64,000 nucleotides of DNA, taken from NCBI RefSeq assembly GCF_009905375.1, contig NC_133653.1:66685414-66749413 (forward strand), given 5' to 3'. The position numbers were made by a program, and so were the translations under genes. This document shows positions 44,001 to 56,160 of the stretch, one piece after another (position 1 is the first letter of the stretch; each line of letters opens with the position of its first letter). The DNA is from Apium graveolens. Its lineage: Eukaryota > Streptophyta > Magnoliopsida > Apiales > Apiaceae. The notes under the pieces are model-generated. The model was not told the origin of the DNA and made no database searches. It was given only the letters and a program-made list of their open reading frames with translations.

Positions 44001-45640
44001 TTCCTTTGATCCCATACCTAACTCCCTTATCACTTCTCAACTCTATTTCCTTTATATCCTTTTATACTCCTACCCTTTTCAGTCTTTTATTTTCGTTTCC
44101 ATTACAACCATTAAATGAACCAACACAACATAAGCATTGATTTCAAACATCCCGTCATTCTAGATTCGTGTCCTCAGAACGAATCTTGACAACTCTTACA
44201 ACTTAAATTCATAATTCATCATACTTGTCCGCTTTTGTTATGGCTCTAAAGTTTTTTATACTACCTTCATAACCTTGGGAGTTACTTTCCCGAAAACAAT
44301 TGACTGAACGTTAATCAGTTTATTCTAACCTCTGGCTCCGTGCCTTTCTTGGTCTTTCACCAGCGGGTGGCCTCTCTCTTTGGAGGGTAAGGGACAAAAC
44401 AGTCTTTTATGATTCGTTAATCATTTAGAATCTCAAATGATTCCTATATTTCCTTTAGCCAGGCTCTTTCCTCGACTGGGTTCGCTTGTTCCTTGGAACT
44501 CTGAGAGCTTAGTGACTTCAAGGTCCTGAAAGAATTTCCCACCGCAAAGTCCCCTCAGGGTGGTGGTTGGGGATAATAGTCTAAGTTCTCTTTAGACAGG
44601 TCCATGAATTTCCTTATAGGAGTACCGTCTCAGGTCTCCTTTCCTTACTCGACTTTCTATTTCCTTAGTATGAAATGTTTCATCCTTCTCCCACACTTGG
44701 GGTTATCTTATACGTTAAAATCCTTGTTTTCCACTTCATTATGTTATGGGCTCCTCCTTTCTTAATGGCAACCTCCCTGACTATCACATTCGGGATTTGC
44801 CCTAAATCTTATTCCTCGAGCTATGGATTTCGTCTAAGATCCAGTCCTTACGCTCTTAAACGTTTGGAACCCAAATTCTGTAGGAATACCTCATTATTCC
44901 CTTATCATCTTTCTTGGTATTAATCTTTTCCAGTCATTGGCTCTCTGCCTTCATTCATCACTTTTTCTTGGCACAATATGATTTTCTTTTCCCATAATTC
45001 GGGCTGCATTACAATCTCAAACAGCCTTTCAGTACCGGCTCCGGTTACCTTCACTTCTATTTCCATTTTCTCAAAATCTCTTATCAACTCTTCCGAAGAC
45101 ATTATCATCTTGAGTCTCTCCTTTTTACTAAGGGCATCAGCCACCACATTGGCTTTCCCCGAATGATAAAGAATCTCTCAATCATAATTCTTGATTAGGT
45201 CTAACCGCCTCCTCTGGCGTATGCTGAGCTCTTTCTACGTGAAAATGCACTAGAGCACTTATGGCTTGTGTAAATCTCGCACTTCTCTCCATACAAGTAG
45301 TGCCTCCAATATTTAGGGCAAAACTATTACCACGAGCCCAAGCTCATGTGTGGGGATATCGAACTTTATATTCCCTTAATTATCTTGACGCGTACGCAAT
45401 TACCTTGCTGTGCTGTATAAGAAGCACCCTAATTCCTTATGCGAAGCGTCACTACAATTCACAAAATCTCCTTTTTCATCCGGCAACACCAACATAGGGG
45501 CCGCCATCAACCTTTGCTTTAGTTATTAAAAGCTTTTCTCGTATTTCTCAGTCCATTCAAACTTCTTAGTCTTACGAGTAAGCCGCGTCAAAGGGGCTAC
45601 TATCTTTACAAACTTGAACGAACCTCCGGTAGTGACCGGC
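44001..45640 (-). pseudogene. Element A RNase H and RT-end remains
   Basis: At 44920-45600 the minus strand shows VVADALSKKERL, KELSIRQRR, IAYASR-type and LVLPDE-type fragments typical of the gypsy RNase H and the end of RT, with frequent stops and frameshifts. To the left (44001-44900) no motif was found. Upstream RT, protease and gag are absent. Confidence 0.65.
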
Positions 45641-46073
45641 TAATCCTACCTCTAGTAGTTTCCCTAATCATGGTCATCAATTCCTCAGTGGTCCTTTATT
45701 CATTCTTGTCAGGATCCTTCACGGAATCCTCCTCAGCCACAATCCCTTCTAGGACAACATCCTTAACTGCTACATCCTCAATATGAACATCATCTGGTCC
45801 TGCGTTAGGACGCTCTATCGGATCCACAATCCGATCTCCAATTAGTAATAAAACATCATCACGCTGTTGCTCCTCATCCTCAGGGTTCAGAGTCCCGCTA
45901 CCATATACGATAACGAACTACGCTTTTATCACGATATTTATAAGGGTTTCCATAAGGGTTATAACTATCAGTACTACGTTAGGTAGCCCGACTATAAACT
46001 TGGCAAGAGTTCTCATTATCTTAGTGAACTTATTATCTTAACGTCACATCATCTCTGAGGTTTATAACGCTTA
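45641..46073 (-). other. Element A leader/gag-start remnant fused to RT end
   Basis: Minus-strand sequence between PBS and the RT-end remains. It encodes acidic, gag-leader-like residues in places but no zinc knuckle or protease. Since RT follows almost directly, most of gag, protease and RT has been deleted. The exact breakpoint cannot be placed by eye. Confidence 0.5.
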
Positions 46074-46085
46074 GCTCTGATACCA
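46074..46085 (-). other. Primer binding site of element A
   Basis: Exact TGGTATCAGAGC on the minus strand, four bases from the LTR end at 46090. Confidence 0.93.
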
Positions 46086-46089
46086 TTTC

Positions 46090-49000
46090 TGTAACACCCC
46101 CAAATCCGGGGTCGGGGATCTGGGTTGTCACGAGTTCCATTTACCTTAATAACACCCAATCTTAATAAACCATCAACTACTCTGTAATGTGACCCCATAA
46201 TAAATACACACACCACAAGTTATAGTCTCAGAGATGAATATCCAAAAATAACACGAGTCATTTTATTCCACAATTATATGCCATTACACCTTAAAAGGGT
46301 TTCTGAATAAATTTACATTTCTTTTCCATTATTACAATTCATAAAGATACATAAGTTTGGTACATCAAGAGTTGAAAGCCTAGCCTATTGGTAGTTCCTA
46401 CCTCAGCTACAGCGACATCAACGCCTATAGGAAACTGCAGAACGTTTCCTATCCGCTCACGAATTGGGAGCTTGGTCCAGTTCATCTTGTCTATCTGATG
46501 TTATTTGATGAAAGAAGAAAGCAAGGGTGAGCAACAAGCCCACCAAAATAATATGTATAATAATTAACAATATATGAGCATTCTCATATTACACATGAAA
46601 GTCTTGGTCCAGAAGAAATGAACCAAGCTGATATCTTAACGCGACCAAGTCGCAAAATATTCAGTATATATATACATATATACTTTTCACAATCTTTAAA
46701 ATCCTCTGACATGTATAATATACACAGAGTTCCCGTTTATATCTGTATAAAATATCGTTGCAAGGTGATCTCATATATCTAACCTTGTCTCAACATTTTT
46801 TTTTTCCGAAAATCTTTGACATGCACAAGATAATCATTTACTAGATATAAGTTTAAAAGATGAAGTTACAAGATACTCCAATATACTTATATCCGAATAC
46901 TACTTGAACTACCATCGTTCAAGTTATAATCAGTTTCAAAAGTTCATCACCCAGATGAGACTACAAGATAAGACTTGAATAGATTCAATTCTTGAAATGT
47001 CATTATAAATAATGAAGTTACGAGATACTTCATTAAGTCCCGATATATATATACACCTATATATATATATATTTCATACACTCCTTGAAAACCTCTGTTA
47101 TGAAAATTATAAACAGAGTTGCAATATCCAATGAATTTGGAAAGGAGAAAACCTTGGCATAAACCTGATATCTTGCTGATCAGGCAAAAATACCAATAAG
47201 TAACCTTTTCTACTAGTAGATGGAAGAATTCCCCACTGGTCATCACCCTGGCCGCAATAGGACCTTATGCTGGACTGCCACTCAGCCACTTACGCATTTG
47301 ATGGACTCCCACTGAGCCACTTACACTTTCATGGACGCCCACTGAGCCCATGTTGCTTATGCCGACTCAATAGATGGACTTACTTCCCGAACGTTGGGTA
47401 AGTAATCAATTCATTTATCAAAACAGCAACCTCGTTGTGAATGTAAAATACACCACTGAGCCGGATCCCTCAAGTTTTGAGCGAGTATTTAAATCCCCTT
47501 CGAAAGGAAGATCCTAACTATACAAATGAGTTTTGGGATCCGCTCTAACTTTTAAAATCATTTTGAAGACTCGAAAACATTTTTAAGAATGTTTGGAGTA
47601 ATGCTGATTTAATGAAATAAATCAGTCCCGATATATTAGAAAATATCTGAATATTATTATTTAAATAATATTCCCATAAAGAATAATCTTTATAAAAATA
47701 ATTGAAGTAGAAGTTGTAAAATTTATACTTGAAATGAATATTAAATAACCAAAGATATACTTATACGAAAGTAATATCTTTATTTGAGTAATCAAAAGTG
47801 AGTTTGATTATCGACACATTATTCTTTAATAAAATAAAGAATATTAATTAGTAAATAATCGGAGTCATAAGTCCTCGAATGAATATTCAAAATAATATTC
47901 ATTAATAAAATAAACGGAGTCATAAGCCTTCGAATGAATATTCAAAATAATATTCATTAAATAGAATAAACAGAGTCATAAGTCCTTGAATGAATATTCA
48001 AAGTAATATTCATTAAATAAAATAAACCGAGTTATAAGTCCTCGAATGAATATTCAAAGTAATATTCATTAATAAAATAAAGTTATCAAATAAACCTTAT
48101 TCGATTCATAGTTTTGAAAACTATATCTATCTATATATATAAATATATACAATATACTCGGGAACATCGACTCCCGGTTTTAGAAAATATTCACCTTTGG
48201 GTCCCCAATACCAAGGGTATACGCAACTACTGCTTATCTCTAGCATAGGTATTATGCAACTTATAAGCAATTGAATCAACAATATATATCAAGATTACGA
48301 AACAGACATGCATATATACCATCTCAGCATGCTTCAATATATCGCAAAATTTGCTAATTAACCACCATGCATCTCTCACAAGATAATGCATATACATATG
48401 TATACATCACAACAACAGTATAACGGGTAGAAAACTTGCCTGAGTGTTCCGGGGTAGACTTAAGCTTAGAGTGGGTCCAATAACCTATGAACAATAATAT
48501 AAGTTGGAATTAAACCCCGGTCGCTTAAGAAACTAGACTTTAACCAATTGAACCCTAACGTTCGCTTTTGCGCTTAACGATTCACTTAAGTCGCTCGAGT
48601 ACCCTCGGCTCCACCATTTTTAATAAATTAACCATTAAGGGTTTTAAGGAAATTCTTTCGCGAGTGCCTTACCAACTGCATAATTCACCTCACATAAATG
48701 TTTCATACTCCAATTAGTCTTTTAAGGTCTTTAACCTATGTTTCAAAGTGAGGCGAAGGGTAATGGTTCGTTCGTGAAACGCCGTTACTTAAAATGGTCG
48801 TTTCTCCTAAACCGTATATCGGATTCAAATGAACCACATATCAAAACGAAGCTCGTAACATGAACTATCTAATCATGGCAATGGTCAAAACCAAACAGTG
48901 AGTTCTCGGGTTCTGATGTTAAGAACAAAAATAGTCTAAAGTAAATCGGACATTACGACGACTATGTTTACGCGATTACCAATTTTTATTCTACTCCAAG

Positions 49001-50233
49001 CCAACCACCAATCAACCACAATTCATTAATACAACCAAAATCCATCCATATCATACTAGAACAGCCCCAACACCTCAATTTTTCCAATTTTTATTATTCT
49101 CAAACATGAATTAAAACTATACTTAAGTTCATTAATCAATAATCCAAGATTTACTACTCCAACTCATTATAAAACCAACCACACTCTAAGTCTACAAGAA
49201 TCATGCTTCTCATGAACCATAACAACAAAACTAAACCTAATACTCAAAGTAAAGTTAGGGTTTGGAGGGGTTATACCTTCCTTGGAGAGTGGAGAATTAA
49301 GTAACTAGCTTGGAATCACCCTTGAAAGTCCTTATCCAAGCTTAATCTAAACAAAAACTCAAGAACAAAAATTTAAGTTCTTGAAAATCACTATTCACCC
49401 TCTTCTTCCATGATTTTTAGGAAGATATTGTGAATGAAATTGAAGCTTAGATTCATGGGATAGCTATATCTATGTATAAGGAACCTTGGATAATTACCTC
49501 ATGATTTAACAATGCTTGGATCTTGGATTTTGATTTTTTTCTCCTTGAAAATGAAGAAAAGCCGAGAGCTTCTTGTTGGATAATGAAGTCAACTTTGTGT
49601 TTTGTGATTTGTGATTTGTTTTGCTTGGTTGTTTTGTTTTGTTTGCTTAATAACCTTTTAACCATGGTAACTTTTGTATGGCCAAGAATCAAACAACAAC
49701 ACACTTCCTTTTTGTCATGCTTATGTCACCTTGTTATGTCATCCTCCCACACTTGTCCTCTTCTTATTGGTTTGATGACATCATCCTCACTAACCTCTTT
49801 GATTAGCTTCTAATTACTTGGCTAATGACCGCTGATCTGTTATGCGGTTCGCTTAACTTTCGTTTTCGTTTATCGTTTGAGGGATCATACCCGGGATCTT
49901 ATTACTTAGGTTTCCTTAACCTTTCTCAATACATTATATTCCTTTTATGATCCTCTCTTATAATCCTTGAATTTAAATCCTTTTTATCCTGTTGCCTTAT
50001 ACTCAATTCTTTCTGTATCTGGTGGATTTTCGGGAAAAAATCAAAGTGTTCGAATTTTAATTATGACGATCTTTACATACACTTATATCCCATATAAAGT
50101 ACTAATAAGATCTCAGAATAACAATAGAAGAACCCCTACATAGTGTGGCATGAAAAGTTTTCTTATTCAGCATAATCTGCAAAACACTATTCATAAGGGT
50201 TTCAAAAATTCCAAAAAAATTGGGGTTATTACA
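46090..50233 (-). mobile_element. 5' LTR of element A
   Basis: TGTAACACCCCCAAATCC ... GGGGTTATTACA. It carries the same minisatellite (47860-48081), donor-like site (49276, minus) and acceptor-like site (46495, minus) as the left LTR. Confidence 0.95.
47860..48081. repeat. Minisatellite of four 55-56-bp units, second LTR copy
   Basis: Same units as 37978-38198 with a few substitutions. The equal copy number in both LTRs shows the array predates the insertion. Confidence 0.88.
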
Positions 50234-50805
50234 CTGGGGCACCCTCTTCAAATCTTCCTTCGGGAAGGTTAGCGATGGAAGCCTCAAATCCATTCACCTA
50301 ACCCCTGAGGAAACTATCATTTACGATGAACTCATTCGGGATGATGGTGCCACTACTAGCTACACTCTTTTAGAGGAGTTTTCCCTTATTCACGTGGGGC
50401 TCTCCTCAGTTTCTCAACAGGGTATTTTTCTTCAGTTCTCGTTTTTATTTTCTTCCATGCATTATTGACACCATTTATTTTTATTTTTCTCTTGTTTTTG
50501 CAGATGCTAAGGAAATTAATGAGGATAATGTGCCTCTTATCGAGGAGACCGCGACGATGAAGAAGGCTCGCCTTGCGGGGCTGGATACTCGGGGAAAGGC
50601 TACAGAGCCTAGCTTCTTAAGGAAGCATAAGGAGCCCATGGTGAAGGTTCCTGCCGAGGGAGCTGAAGCCCATAGTGCCCCTATTTCTGCTGCTGCTCCT
50701 GTCTCTACTGCTACTAGAGCTTTCCAGCCTCTTTGGGGATTCCGCCGAGGGGATACCGTGGTTGGATGCACAAAGCACGCCAGGGATTGGTCTTACCATG
50801 GCGTA
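50234..50805 (+). pseudogene. Transposase_28-like extra ORF, C-terminal part with a probable intron
   Basis: After the TSD copy CTGGG the coding frame broken at 36209 resumes at 50239 (TLFKSSFGKVSDGSLKSIHL..., ...LLEEFSLIHVGLSSVSQQ). A probable intron 50422-50503 (82 nt; donor CAGG/GTATTT, T-rich tract, acceptor TTTTTGCAG) keeps the frame across a split Asp codon. The next exon encodes an Ala/Pro/Glu-rich linker and LWGFRRGDTVVGCTKHARDW before the LTR of element E cuts it at 50806. The rest is beyond the window. Frame agreement across both the 14-kb insertion and the intron is the main evidence that this is one gene. Confidence 0.75.
50422..50503 (+). other. Probable intron of the extra ORF
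   Basis: GTATTTTTC at the 5' end, T-rich throughout, ends CTTGTTTTTGCAG. Removal joins two coding segments in frame; reading through it does not give conserved protein. Confidence 0.6.
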
Positions 50806-52697
50806 TGTAATATCTGGGACATATCTTGTAATTATTTTTGCTAATAAATAAATATTATGCATGTTCAGTATTTATTCTGTGAATTAATTGTTAAATGGTA
50901 TATGTATTTGGATGTTTAAAAATAATATCAATAAAGTATTTTAATTTTTATATGTCCAAAATAAAATATAGATAATTGTCATATCTTCCTATTTATTTTT
51001 ATGTTGATTTATGATTTTATAGGAAATTTATGGATTTTATATAATCTTTTTCTGAGTATCTATAAACTATTTTATATAATCGGGAACCAACCGACGTCAC
51101 CCGTTTTTACGTTTTTATAACCCGAAACTCTTCCGAGAACTCCTTCCTAACCTAATTGCAATATTCCGAGCATTTTCCATGTTTCGACTTTTTCGATCTG
51201 GCGTACGGTTTGTCCTGTGCTGGTCCCGGCGTAATATTTTCGATACATTATTCATTTCAGTAACTCAATAAAACTCGTATTTTTGACAAACGTGATCTTT
51301 TTATTAAATTATTACAATTATCACCTCGTAATACGTGTAACCAGGTGCTGAGACCAAGACCGCAGTACAAATTGTATTGATTTAGATAATTATCCCGAAA
51401 ACCGGTACCCTTTAGATCTGTTTTTATAAATAAACGTACCATTTTGTATCTGGAATGATCCAACGGGATACGAATTTTCAGTAATTATAAATAGCCTTTA
51501 CCGTATTTTATTTCGTACCAAAAATCATTTGCAAACAGTAATTATATAATTTTACAGAGAAAGTCTATATATTCATATAAACTTTCAAGAATCAAACAGC
51601 AATTCAGAGGTGTTATTGAAATCCATTTGGAAAGCTTGAGTAAGCAAAACGAAGGGTTTGAAGAGTACTATCAGATTATATAAGTTCCAGAACTGCAGAA
51701 TCAAAGGTTTATTTTCTATATTTTTATTTATTTTCGAATTATTTTGATTAAAAATATGAATTTTTGTACGGATGATTGTTTGAATGATTTGATGCTTGCA
51801 TGTTGTAGAGCTTGTTCTCCTGATGATTTTCATATGTCATATGACTGATTTGGAGTTCAATAACATGTTCAAAATTGAGTTTAATTTTTAAATTTTAAAA
51901 TTAGGGTTTATAACCCGAATGAATGTTCTTAATTGAAAATTAGGGCTTTTTGTTCTAGGGATTATTAGCTGTTGAAATATAGTGGGTTGTGTTCCTTATG
52001 AAATTTGCAATCGATTGGTATATAGCTCGTTAACAGAGGATCCCTGAATCGAAGGGAGTTGTGTTTTGAAGTTTACGTCGGGTCACCAGAAACCGATGAA
52101 CTTCTTGGCCAATTTCCGGCCAACCCAGGGGTTATTGATGTGTTTTGATTGCTTGGTAAAATTCCTGGTGTTTGGAAGATGTAATCTGGATATGCCGAGA
52201 ACGTGTTCTCCGGCCATCCCCGTAATTTTCCGACAACTAAACTACAAAATTGCAGTTTAGTCCCTGAACTTTTGGGAACGATGAAGTTTAGTCCCTGTAG
52301 TTTGCAAAGTTTGAAAAAATAGGATTCATGTTTATAAACTATTTAAAAATTATATTTCCTATTTATTTTAATTATAAATATTCGTTTTTAAATTCTGAAA
52401 ATTCCAAAAATTATTAGTTTAATTCCAAAAATTATTTTTAATTGAAAAATAAATCTAAATTAATTAGTTAATTAATTTTAGTTAATAATTAATTGATTAA
52501 TTGGTCAATTAATTTGAAAATTAATTGATTTAATTAATTATTAATTAATTTTAATTAATTATTTAATTAGATTTAATTATTTAAAAATAATTTAAAAAAT
52601 CCGAAAAATAGTTTCGCGCATTAAAATATTATTTTAAATTGTTTTCAAGGCTCGATAATCACTAGAAAATTATTTTGAAGTCAGATGTGGCCAACCG
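50806..52697 (+). mobile_element. Element E: 5' LTR of a Tekay-type element, first part
   Basis: Starts TGTAATATCTGGGACATATC right inside the extra ORF (left flank GCGTA, 50801-50805). It is homologous in reverse complement to the LTRs of element C, so it belongs to the same or a sister family in plus orientation. TATA candidate TTATAAATAG at about 51484-51493, donor-like AATCAAAG/GTTTATT at 51707. It is interrupted at 52697 by element C; the last AACCG is the TSD of C. It resumes at 63732. Confidence 0.88.
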
Positions 52698-55600
52698 TGT
52701 GGCGCCCTCCAAACCCGGGTCATAAGTTTGGGGTCCACACACACACATCTTATTTATAACAATAATAAAGATAATAATAATATGCAGTGACCCTACTTAC
52801 CAACTACCATGAACCGCAACAGGTTAAAGTATGCACACAAGCCAAACACACCTACTTATATTACAAACGTTCAAATCCCAACTATTCCAAACTCATAACT
52901 GAGTATTAAACATTATTACAAACTTTTACAAACTCAAATTATCCCAAAAGAAGCCTACTAGCTTAGCTCGATCAACCTGAACCCCTAGCTCTCGCGCTGG
53001 ACTGGGGATCCTCGGTACCAACCGGTTCCTTCTTAACTGGAAAAGAACATAAACAATATCACACAAATAAGCTAACTAGCTCAGCAAGTCACAATGATAA
53101 AACTGAGAATAATGATCATCAGGTAAATATGATTATGATATCAAGTGAACAGTGGAGTATGATTTAGAATTAGATTTTATATTTTATGTTAAAAACCAAG
53201 GTTAGGCTGCTGATCAGTCACGCAATAACCCCGAGCAAAGTACACAGCACTGCTCTAACTACTGGATCCAAGGCACACAATGGCCTATCTTGACCATTAT
53301 ATGGTTTGACCACGAATCTGGTCCACAATTTTATAAAAACAATCCAATTCTAATATAATAACAGAATAAGCAATAATAAATAATAACCAGAATCATTAAC
53401 AACATTTGATGTTCAATAATGAAATGGTTTTAATCTACATAAGGATCAAAAGAGCATTTTCAAAGTTTGGATGCTAGGTAATAAAAGAATTGGATAACAA
53501 TGAATCAATGTTTCAGGGTTTCAAGGATTTGGTCTTTCAAAGCAAAAAATACAATGGTTTGAATGTGTAAGCAATATGGTTCAATGTTTGATATGTAGTT
53601 TGTATGTATTTGTGGAGTAGTATCGTATATTTGAGGTTCATATTTGGGTATACAACAATTGATGGTCTAAAAAGAATCAGGTTTACGACTCAAGATCAAT
53701 AACTTGGAATCAAAGTTTAGGGTTCAGTGCTTCAAAGCACTTGCAATATAAAACAGGAATATCAATCACGACAATATCTCGAGAAAGTTCAGAACACTTG
53801 CCTGGTACTAGCTTACTACACTGCACTTGCTCTCAATCATCACTGTTTTACTCCTTGACTATCTGTTTCCCTTTCCTACGCCTTGCCTCTTCTGCTCACA
53901 TATCATAAACATCTATCAATATTTAACTCATACGATTCTATTCGACACATGCTTCTATCTACCCTTCGTTTCACCCAAATCCGATTAACGGATTGAAAGT
54001 TACGCAATAAACAAGTAAATATCGAATACACAGACCGATAGTCCACCAACAAGTCACATATAACACATAGCACGTCACATAATCAACAGTATATTATTTA
54101 TAAAAAAGTCTCGGGTCATAAACAGGCTTTCGGGTACTTAAAATGGCTTTTAAAACATTTTTCGGAATTAAAACGGATCGTTGGATCAATATTGGAATAA
54201 TAAACAGGGTTCGGCTGGCCAATTCTGGCTTCGGAATAATTTTATAATAATTATCGAGCTTGGAAAATAATTCAAAATAGTATTTTAAAACTCGAAACTA
54301 TTTTTCAGAATTTTTAAATCATTTTTAAGTAATTAAATCTAATTAAATAATTAATTAAAGTCAATTAATAATTAATTAAATCAATTAATCAATTAATTGA
54401 CTAATTAATTGACTAATTAATCAATTAAAAAATTAACTGAAATTATTTAACTAATTAATTCAGATTTATTTTTGAATTAAAAATAATTTTTGGAATTAAT
54501 ATAATAATTTTAGAATTTTCAGAAATTAAAATTGAATTTTTATAATAAAAATAAATAGGAAATATGATTTTTGAATATTTTTAAAACAGGAATCCTAAAT
54601 TTGCAAACTCTGGAAACTTCAGGGACCGAACTTCATCGTCCCCAAAAGTCCAGGTACCAAACTGTAATTTACACCCCCCCGGTCGCCGGAAAATACAGGG
54701 GTGGCAGGAGAATTCGAGTCCGGCACCCTCACCTAACCATCTGCTCTAGATTTACACTAAACAACATCAGGAATCTATTCGTGCAATCAAAGCACATCAA
54801 TAACCCCAAACTTGGCCGGAAATTGGCCAAGAACATCGCCGGTTTCCGGCGAAACATCGAAAATTTAAAAAGACAACTCCCTACGATTCAAGCATCCTCT
54901 GTTAACGAGCTATATACCAATCGATTGCAAATTTCATAAGGAACATAATCCACTATAAATCAACAGCTAATAACCCCTAAATCAAAAAGGCCCAAATTTC
55001 AATTGAAAACATTCATACGGGTTATAAACCCTAATTTTAAAATTCGAGAATTAAACCCACTTTTGAGCATGTTATTGAACTCCAAATCAGACGTATGACA
55101 TATGAAAATCATCAGGAAAACAAGCTCTATAACATGCAATCATCAAACCATACAAACAATCATCCGAACAAAAATTCATATTTTTAATAAAAATAATTCG
55201 AAATTAAATAAAAATATAGAAAAATAACCTTGATTTCTGCACTTCTGAAACTTGAAGAAACTGAAAGAACACCTTAAAACCTCTGTTTTGGTTACTCGAG
55301 CGTTCCAAACGGAGATCAATAACACCTTCAATTTGGGGTTTGATTTTCAGAAGGGTTTATGAATATAAGGATTTTCTCTGAAAATTATATAATTATCTGT
55401 CTGCAAATGATTTTGATACAAAATAAAATATGTGAAAAGTCTATTTATAATTACGGAAAAATTAAAACGGTACATTTATGTATAAAACGGTACATTTATC
55501 TATAATACTGATCCAACCGGTATCGGTTTTCGGGACAGTTATCCAAATCAGTACAATTTATACTGCGGTCTTGGTCTCAGCGCCTGGTTACACCTACTAC

Positions 55601-56122
55601 GAGGTGATAATTGGGATAGTTTAATAAAAAGCTCCCATTTATCGAAAATACGAGTTTTATTGATTTATCGAAACGAATATTGTATCGAAAATGTTGCGCC
55701 GGGACCCGCGCAGGACAAACCGTACGCTGGATCGAAAAAGTCGAAACATGGAATATGTTTGGAATATTACAATTAGGTTAGGAAGGAGTTCTCGGAAGAG
55801 TTTCGGGTTCCAAAAACGTAACAACGGATGACGTCGGTTGGTTCCCGTTTTTATAAAATAGATTTTAAATACTCAGAAAAAGATTTTATAAATTTCATAT
55901 GATCCTTATAAATCCATAAATCAACATAAAAATAATTAGGAAGATATGACAATTATCTATATTTTATTTTGGACATATAAAAATTAAAATACTCAATTAA
56001 TAATATTTTTAAACATCCAAACACATTTAACACTTAACAATTAAATCACAGAATGGATACTAAAGACATATATTAATTATTTATTAACAAAAATAATTAC
56101 ACGATATATCCCGGATATTACA
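52698..56122 (-). mobile_element. 3' LTR of element C
   Basis: TGTGGCGCCCTCC ... CCCGGATATTACA. TATA candidate (TTATAAATAGA, minus) at 55440-55450, donor-like AATCAAG/GTTATTT at 55228 and acceptor-like GTTCTTTTCCAG ending at 53037, preceded by CTTGCTGAGC. AATTAATT runs lie at 54340-54480. The plus-strand frame 54571-54939 is antisense to the element and shows no domain. Confidence 0.92.
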
Positions 56123-56140
56123 TCCTTCCCCCCTTAGAAG
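56123..56140 (-). other. Polypurine tract of element C
   Basis: CTTCTAAGGGGGGAAGGA on the minus strand, adjoining the LTR start at 56122. Confidence 0.88.
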
Positions 56141-56160
56141 AATTCTGTCCTCAGAATCTC

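Larger units (their letters stand above)
36210..50233 (-). mobile_element. Element A: Ty3/gypsy chromovirus with 4.1-kb LTRs and gutted interior
   Basis: TSD CTGGG at 36205-36209 and 50234-50238. LTRs 36210-40350 (4141 bp) and 46090-50233 (4144 bp), ends TGTAACACCCCC ... GGGTTATTACA. PPT next to the left LTR and PBS next to the right LTR give minus orientation. The 5.7-kb interior holds only fragments of gag-pol and a nested solo LTR. The LTRs are about 98% alike by eye. Confidence 0.95.

Noticed and set aside
54571..54939. 122-codon plus-strand frame in the C LTR, also at 62196-62555
   Set aside because: Antisense to the element, present by LTR duplication, with no recognisable motif. The sense-strand features (TATA, donor-like site) lie elsewhere in the LTR.
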